From: Ohtaekwangia koreensis
Lineage (GTDB): Bacteria; Bacteroidota; Bacteroidia; Cytophagales; Cyclobacteriaceae
DNA: 64,000 nucleotides
NCBI RefSeq assembly: GCF_900167975.1
Contig: NZ_FUZU01000003.1
Coordinates: forward strand, 682,001-746,000
Direction of reading: 5' to 3'
Shown one piece after another: positions 58,532 to 64,000 of this stretch (position 1 is the stretch's first letter; every line of letters begins with the position of its first letter). The notes beneath the pieces are model-generated. The model saw nothing but the letters and a program-made list of their open reading frames with translations. It had not been told where the DNA came from and ran no database searches. A program made the translations under genes and the position numbers.

Positions 58532-60736
58532 TCACCAACTAATTTTTACATGTACACCATCCGGGTTGTTTTCAAACTTGAGAAAACAAGTTTTGCTCGA
58601 AGCGTCCCACGAAGACTCTGATACCAACGATTTGCCTGTAGCATCCGTCACTTCAATTTTGTTCGCCTTCGCAGGCAAGAGTATTCTCATTACGTTCGTA
58701 GTGTTCAATGGACTTTTCGCTATAAAAGAGTATCCGTTCTTCATTACCTTCTCTTCATAAACTCTTGCAGCAGCGGCCAGCACTTGTGGTGTCGCTGGAT
58801 TTTTAACACTGCTGATATTGTATAAAAATGCCTGCTCACCCGGCTTCACTTGCTTTTCATTTAATACTGGAATTTCGGGATCAAACAAATCAATAAGCTT
58901 CCCTCTCACAGTATAGGGAGATTGATCTGGATTTTCATCCACCACAGAAACGAGTTCGTAGGGTCCTCTTGTAAGCACGAAATGATTTTTAAACTCAAGC
59001 TTACCTCCTACTGCTTTTGCTTCGTATAACTTCTTTATTGTGTTTACAAATTCTTCATCGCTATTCCCTTTTAACACAAACTCCTTCGGGTCGTTGCGCA
59101 TGATATATACTTTCCCTTTGCCATAGCTATACTCGCCTGCTCCAAAGGGAGCTTTCAAACCAAGCTTCATAAACAAATGTTCTGACGGAGCTTTGAAAGT
59201 ATTTCCATTGGTATTCCACCACTCCTGCACGCCTTGAAAAGCATCTTCATCTCTGCCACAGTATAGAAGAACGCCACCGTTCTTTACCCAGTCAGCAAGG
59301 TGATCATGCGCTGCTTTATCCATTGGTTTCATATTGGAATAAGACATGATCAGAATTTTTATATCCTTCCAGGTTTTGGCGAACGATGCATTTTCTATAT
59401 GCACTGTCTTCACAGGAATGCCACGCTTTAACAAGGGCAGTGCTTGTCCATAGAAATTGGACAGCTGTGGGTCTTCATAGCCACTGTGTGTGGGGAAGCG
59501 CTGAAACATCAATGAATTGGACATGAGCACACCGATGCCTTGCGAACCACTTACTTTATTTTCAGATAGCGGCATGTTGTTCAATGTATTGATCATGACT
59601 TGCATCTGCGTAGAATAAAAACGCGGGATCTGTTCTTTCTTATCGCTGTTGGCGCTCGTGCGATAGTAACCCTCATATATACGGTCCGGCCAGGGCATCA
59701 CTTCGTAATCAGCAATCATCGGATAAAGCAATTGTGCAGTAAACGTTGCCTGGTAATTTTTCTTATAGTCTGCCCAATCGCGTGGCCAGTCTTCTATAGG
59801 ATCGGTAAGAAAAAACATCTTTCGTCCCGTTGGTGCCGTCATAGACTCCATCGATCCGTATTCGAGAAAAGCTGTTTCAAATACGCGTTCTTTCATTTGC
59901 CCATTAAAGTAATTCGGCTCGCGTGACGTGCCGGTCCAAACCTGTGCTATATATCCATCCACACATGGTAAAGACGCAAGGCTCGCTTCTGGACTGACGA
60001 TCATCCATTGCGAATAATTTACCAGCGAATGTGTTGGCACATAGCAACGGACATTCATTCCTTTACTCTTACCATAGGCTTTTGCATAAGTGAAACACTC
60101 ATTCAACGCCCGATAGTATAGATGGTATTTTAACTTATTGGACAAATATGTATTCTCGGCCGACTCGTGCTGAGGTCTCCAGTCGAATCCGTAGTAATCT
60201 TTCCACTCTCTTTTAAAAGCAGTGCTATAACCGGAGCGTGCCCAGAACTCAGGCTCTTCCAGAAATATAGCATCAATGCCTGCATCGATTACACGCTTGA
60301 TCACTTTCTCTTTCATATAGTTTATGAAATTCATAGAAGGCACGATATAGGGAACCATGAGTCCGTGCCACAACGTATCGCCCTTCTGTGTTACCTGCCC
60401 TTCATCGAGATGCTTCTTTCCATCCCATTCCCCGGTGAAATAATCCTGGTATTCTCCCCAGGCGATGCCGGTCATAAAATGTGTAGTATATCCTTTGTCG
60501 CGCCAGCTTTGAACACGGTGTTCAAAAGACATATTTCCTTTACCGTGATGATCTTTCACGCTATACACGATAGCAACATCTGCTCTTACATCCGTTACAG
60601 GTTTCCACGGATTGGAAGTCTGAAAAGTAGTTTTCTCATGGGACCGGGTTTGTGATTTCTTATCCTTTTGCTGAGACTGCGAATGTACCTGAAAGCAAAG
60701 CGTCAACAGGAGATAAAATATGATCGTTTTTTGCAT
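58532..60736 (-). CDS. Putative TIM-barrel glycoside hydrolase of unassigned family
   Basis: 734 residues with a signal peptide (cleavage near VHSQS at 20). The N-terminal 400 residues look like a TIM barrel: DVAIVYSVKDHHGKGNMSFE, GYTTHFMTGIAWGEYQDYF, and DAGIDAIFLEEPEFWARSGYS, where the Glu pair sits at the end of a strand like the acid/base of clan GH-A. Residues about 410-590 resemble the glutamine-amidotransferase-like second domain of GH42 enzymes (ILIMSYSNMKPMDKAAHDHL, VKNGGVLLYCGRDE). A C-terminal beta domain follows. I do not recognise a named CAZy family. Its PUL location supports a glycan role. Confidence 0.75.
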   Translation of the reverse strand: MQKTIIFYLLLTLCFQVHSQSQQKDKKSQTRSHEKTTFQTSNPWKPVTDVRADVAIVYSVKDHHGKGNMSFEHRVQSWRDKGYTTHFMTGIAWGEYQDYFTGEWDGKKHLDEGQVTQKGDTLWHGLMVPYIVPSMNFINYMKEKVIKRVIDAGIDAIFLEEPEFWARSGYSTAFKREWKDYYGFDWRPQHESAENTYLSNKLKYHLYYRALNECFTYAKAYGKSKGMNVRCYVPTHSLVNYSQWMIVSPEASLASLPCVDGYIAQVWTGTSREPNYFNGQMKERVFETAFLEYGSMESMTAPTGRKMFFLTDPIEDWPRDWADYKKNYQATFTAQLLYPMIADYEVMPWPDRIYEGYYRTSANSDKKEQIPRFYSTQMQVMINTLNNMPLSENKVSGSQGIGVLMSNSLMFQRFPTHSGYEDPQLSNFYGQALPLLKRGIPVKTVHIENASFAKTWKDIKILIMSYSNMKPMDKAAHDHLADWVKNGGVLLYCGRDEDAFQGVQEWWNTNGNTFKAPSEHLFMKLGLKAPFGAGEYSYGKGKVYIMRNDPKEFVLKGNSDEEFVNTIKKLYEAKAVGGKLEFKNHFVLTRGPYELVSVVDENPDQSPYTVRGKLIDLFDPEIPVLNEKQVKPGEQAFLYNISSVKNPATPQVLAAAARVYEEKVMKNGYSFIAKSPLNTTNVMRILLPAKANKIEVTDATGKSLVSESSWDASSKTCFLKFENNPDGVHVKISW

Positions 60737-60903
60737 GAATACTCGTTGTTATAATAAAACAAAAAATCCTTTCCGCCAGGAAGATGCTTATTATCAACGG
60801 CATGACTATACGCATGCTATGATAAGGATAAACATCTTCCATTTCGGAAAGGTTGGATTAAAGCCACCTCATTACAAGGTGACTCCAAACCTAACTCTAT
60901 ATC

Positions 60904-61719
60904 TTAAGGAATCAACAGTTGTACGGGGTCGTTATAATTCCATCTTCTCGTTCCGCTGCCTTTTGGTGTATCGTAGTTGATCCGTGCAGCAGCCCGAATA
61001 AAGACCACTCTGCCGGCAGGAATAGTACCGGTAGATTCAATCGTGATGGTTTCTCCCAACAATGAATTGAATGCCGATCCGGTATATTCGATCTTATTCG
61101 ACCAACGCTCATCGCGTGCGCGATACCCTACAGACGAAGAGTAACTAACAAACAACTGAATATCAGTAACGTTCTGGAAACTGTTGCTATAGCCGCCCAT
61201 GGGTTCGATCTTACTCCGAAATACTTCTTCTGATACGGCACGTGTAACACGCACTTTCGCTTTTACTTTACCATTGATGACTTCAGGTTCCCCCACCCAT
61301 TCTACTTTGAGAAACGGCTGTACTTCGAACTTCACTTTCGTGACGCCGTTGATCGCTACTACCTGAGATTCATCTGCAAGCGGAACACCACGCTCGTCTT
61401 CGCGCATGAGCGGAATGAAGGGTCCGTCAATACGAATGTGATACGTTCCCGGAAATAGTTTTGTATTCTGAAATTTCCCATCCGGCATACAAAAGAAGTC
61501 GGCATTCGGAGTTGCATTCTCGCCCCAGCTGTCTTCGGTTAAACGCACACGTATACCTTCGCTGCCCTGGTCTGTTAGTACCGGTTCGCCTGTTTCTATA
61601 TCTACCACTTCACCTTGCAACGTTTCTGCTGGAGCCTCCGCGTTGTCCATCTCAAATAGACTGCATGAAGTGAAAGAAAACAGCGCTATCACGGGTATAT
61701 AAAATGATATCTTTTTCAT
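60904..61719 (-). CDS. DUF3823 lipoprotein (surface glycan-binding type)
   Basis: 271 residues with lipobox FTSC (residues about 16-19). The first domain is a carboxypeptidase-regulatory-like beta sandwich (LQGEVVDIETGEPVLTD, FPGTYHIRIDGPFIP), and the second an immunoglobulin-like domain with FEVQPFLKVEW and IPAGRVVFIRAAARI. Proteins of this family follow SusD genes and probably hold glycan at the cell surface, like SusE/F. Directly downstream of susD (39 bases). Confidence 0.9.
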   Translation of the reverse strand: MKKISFYIPVIALFSFTSCSLFEMDNAEAPAETLQGEVVDIETGEPVLTDQGSEGIRVRLTEDSWGENATPNADFFCMPDGKFQNTKLFPGTYHIRIDGPFIPLMREDERGVPLADESQVVAINGVTKVKFEVQPFLKVEWVGEPEVINGKVKAKVRVTRAVSEEVFRSKIEPMGGYSNSFQNVTDIQLFVSYSSSVGYRARDERWSNKIEYTGSAFNSLLGETITIESTGTIPAGRVVFIRAAARINYDTPKGSGTRRWNYNDPVQLLIP

Positions 61720-61758
61720 CTTCTATAATTTCTTAATGGTCCAATAAATCGTTATTCA

Positions 61759-63816
61759 TTACCGGTTCGGTTGTTGATCAATCACCGGACTCTTTGATAC
61801 TTCACCACCGGGTATAGCAAAGTAGTAATCCACTATATTATACTCGAACGTCTTCAGGCTCACCCATTGGAACCGTGCATCGAAGAAGTACTTGCCACTT
61901 TGCGTGGAGAAGAATGGATATAGTCCGCGAAAGCGATAGCGTGCGTTGTTACTGAAAGCATCTTTCTCTCTATACTCACCCCAGAAGCCATCGCGTTCTT
62001 CATAGTGTTGTACTCTCCATCTGCGCAGATCCCACTTTGTTTTATGTTCGAGTGCAAGTTCCTTGCGGCGCTCTTTCCGAACCATGTTACGTCCTGCTAC
62101 ATCTGCTGATATACCTCCGACTAATGCTGTTGCTCCTGCCCTTTCACGAATTTCGTTTACTGCTGCTGTCGCTACTTGTAGCAGATCCGATCCATCGGGA
62201 GAAGCTTCGCCCGCCAATCGTAATTCTACTGCTGCTTCTGCTGCGTTCAATAACACTTCGGCATAGCGCATCAAAATAAAAGGCTGCGCAGATTTACCTT
62301 CACCTGCTTCAAAAGAAGGATCGGGGTTTAACCATTTGCGTCCATATAGTCCGGTGAGACAGCTTTCTCCATTATCGTAGAATGGACCGTTAGCACCGGC
62401 AGCCGTCATGTTTGTGCCTTCATATGAAACGATCTCCTGACCATTTCCTTCTCTCGGACTAAGATATAGTGTCTTTGATCCTTGCGTATGCGCTGACAAA
62501 TTCTGATACCGTGTTTCAGCAGATGCATACGTATAGTTGTTGAAGAACGGACTTACGGGTACAGGCCCGGTATATACTCCTGCGCGGATTTCGATTTCTT
62601 TTCCTTTGAATACATCCCCAGGGAAAATTACATACGCGCGGAGACGCGGCTCTGCATTTTCGAAGAAGTCCATAGGTGAATCGTACATCAGGTAAGTTCC
62701 GTCTGTATTCGTAGAACCCGTGGTAACTTTGATAGTACCATCGGAATAGCGATCGAATCCATCAAACAACTCGAGGAAATCAAGCGTTGGGCAGGTGCCG
62801 GATGCGAGTGGTGCTTTAAAAATAAACGGTGCACTATACGCATCATAACCGTGTGTGAATGTTGGGTACCCGTATTCTTTTACATATATATTCTCCGGGC
62901 TCGTCAGGTCACTAAACATGTCCACCATATTCTGATATTGTGCATTCGCATCGCCTGATGCCCATCTCTTTTTATAGAGCGAGTACCGGCCACTGCTGAT
63001 CACTTCGCGGGCCGCTATATATGCTTCCTTGAAATATTTTCTCGAAGCGCTTTGTGCCGACTCTGCAGAAAATCCCATAACACGCACACCGGTTTTCTGT
63101 CCTAGTCCGGTGAGTCTCCCGGTAACCGTCTCATTATACTTTGCTACACTGCCTGCATATAGCATCGCTTCGGATTTAAATGACAACGCTACATATTTAT
63201 TCGAGTATCCTCTCTCAGGACTGTTCGGTTGAAGTAACGCAATTGCCTGATCGTAATCTGCAAGCACCTGGTCCCATGTAGCTTCTTCAGTTGCGCGTGG
63301 TACTTCGAGCTCATCCTCATCAGCAGGATAACGTATAACTTTTGTTACCAATGGCACACCACCAAAGCGTTTTGCCATGGCATAGAATACGGTAGCCCGC
63401 ACAAAATAGGCTTCACCTAAATAATGGTTGTACGTAACCTCTGGAAAATTACTTTGGTAATCAGGCAAGGTTTCGATCAGGTAGTTTGCATCGCGCAGCA
63501 ACACAAACGCTTCTGTCCAATAAGGTGTTCTCTCACCTGTGAAGGCTGAGCATATTCCATCGCGGTTCAGTGCTTCCCCGGTACCTTCTATACCCATGGC
63601 GCCCAGCCATCCATTGTATTCGAAGCCCCATTGTGCCATATATTTGAAATCCTCAAATGGCATTCTGCTATACATCCGGGCCATGTAAACTTTCATACCG
63701 GATTCATTTGTAAAAAGCGTTTCATCGCCCACGACATTTGGAGGCGGTATATCCAGATCTGCGCAACCTGAGAAGGTTAATAGGCCGATCAGGAGTGTTA
63801 TATATATACTTTTCAT
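61759..63816 (-). CDS. susD: SusD/RagB-type nutrient-uptake lipoprotein
   Basis: 686 residues from the ATG at 63816 (MKSIYITLLIGLLTFSGCADL, lipobox FSGC); an ATG at 63831 adds five. Features of SusD: the TPR-like helices (YLGEAYFVRATVFYAMAKRF, GGVPLVTKV), PFILMRYAEVLLNAAEAAVE, and the C-terminal VRKERRKELALEHKTKWDLRR with the usual W-D-L-R-R motif. It forms the lid of the SusC transporter and binds the glycan. Longer than average (about 550), with insertions in the middle. Confidence 0.96.
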   Translation of the reverse strand: MKSIYITLLIGLLTFSGCADLDIPPPNVVGDETLFTNESGMKVYMARMYSRMPFEDFKYMAQWGFEYNGWLGAMGIEGTGEALNRDGICSAFTGERTPYWTEAFVLLRDANYLIETLPDYQSNFPEVTYNHYLGEAYFVRATVFYAMAKRFGGVPLVTKVIRYPADEDELEVPRATEEATWDQVLADYDQAIALLQPNSPERGYSNKYVALSFKSEAMLYAGSVAKYNETVTGRLTGLGQKTGVRVMGFSAESAQSASRKYFKEAYIAAREVISSGRYSLYKKRWASGDANAQYQNMVDMFSDLTSPENIYVKEYGYPTFTHGYDAYSAPFIFKAPLASGTCPTLDFLELFDGFDRYSDGTIKVTTGSTNTDGTYLMYDSPMDFFENAEPRLRAYVIFPGDVFKGKEIEIRAGVYTGPVPVSPFFNNYTYASAETRYQNLSAHTQGSKTLYLSPREGNGQEIVSYEGTNMTAAGANGPFYDNGESCLTGLYGRKWLNPDPSFEAGEGKSAQPFILMRYAEVLLNAAEAAVELRLAGEASPDGSDLLQVATAAVNEIRERAGATALVGGISADVAGRNMVRKERRKELALEHKTKWDLRRWRVQHYEERDGFWGEYREKDAFSNNARYRFRGLYPFFSTQSGKYFFDARFQWVSLKTFEYNIVDYYFAIPGGEVSKSPVIDQQPNR

Positions 63817-63863
63817 ATTTATATACTTCAATTTTATAACTCGTAGTTTCTCAGTATAGATTT

Positions 63864-64000
63864 TTAAAATCTGGCGGAAACGCCTATTGTATATGTTTTG
63901 TTGAGTGGATACAACCTTCCGAGATCATCGTCCGGATGTTCGGGGTCAACAAACTTCACTCCTGTTATCGTGAACATGTTATAGGCATTGGCAAACACAC
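63864..64000 (-). CDS. susC: SusC/RagA TonB-dependent transporter, C-terminal end only
   Basis: The last 45 codons are seen, ending NKTYTIGVSARF and stop. The final strand with a terminal Phe, preceded by FTITGVKFVDPEHPDDDLG and LYPLN, is the standard SusC C-terminus. It lies directly upstream of susD on the same strand, as in all Sus-type loci. The rest is outside the window. Confidence 0.93.
   Translation of the reverse strand, partial: VFANAYNMFTITGVKFVDPEHPDDDLGRLYPLNKTYTIGVSARF

Overview
The window looks like a chromosome segment of a Bacteroidota bacterium, most likely a free-living member of the Cytophagales or a related order. Reasons: a SusC/SusD pair with its glycosidases, GH92 and GH97 enzymes, lipoproteins with short lipoboxes, a 287-residue RpoD-type sigma factor, FtsX-type ABC permeases beside LytTR two-component pairs, -7 elements of the TAnnTTTG type (38180, 35692), and mostly no Shine-Dalgarno sequences. 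No tRNA, rRNA, CRISPR array, insertion sequence or phage gene was seen.

Region 1 (1-22 kb) is a stress and persistence island. It holds a receiver/cyclic-nucleotide-domain regulator, two intact universal stress proteins and one broken one, an MgtC-like membrane protein, a PfkB kinase, Hsp20, a PAS sensor kinase with its receiver, an L,D-transpeptidase, a flavodoxin, an MlaE-MlaF-MCE lipid transport operon with attached Usp, kinase and PAS genes, a short ribosome hibernation factor, a Crp/Fnr regulator, an RpoD-like sigma factor and a helical-repeat protein. Eleven intergenic dyads of the form TGAY-N4-RTCA, the site type bound by Fnr/Crp-family proteins, lie upstream of most of these genes, including the Crp/Fnr gene itself. 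The content (Usp, PfkB, Hsp20, hibernation factor, P2-type ATPase, PAS kinases) resembles the mycobacterial DosR dormancy regulon, but the apparent regulator is of the Crp/Fnr type.

Region 2 (21.8-31 kb) is a metal efflux operon: a small envelope protein, a CzcA pump with an unusual C-terminal extension, an outer-membrane channel, a lipoprotein adaptor and a P-type ATPase. Region 3 (31.2-34 kb, minus strand) handles reactive sulfur: a single rhodanese, a persulfide dioxygenase/double-rhodanese fusion, the remnant of a sulfite exporter and a beheaded AraC regulator.

Region 4 (33.9-48.7 kb) is mixed: an EthD-like protein, a Tat-type cupin, GreB, GH97, an ArsR/AHSA1/VOC operon with a clear operator, LysR, GNAT, DinB-like, a methyltransferase, an ABC permease with a LytTR two-component pair, and a PD40 protein. 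Region 5 (48.8-64 kb) starts with an unrecognised flavin-barrel-like protein, then a membrane-spanning Kelch/winged-helix/BTAD regulator facing a polysaccharide utilisation locus on the minus strand: SusC (3' end only), SusD, DUF3823 lipoprotein, an unrecognised TIM-barrel glycosidase-like protein, GH92 and a DUF4965 protein. GH92 suggests alpha-mannose-containing glycans as substrate.
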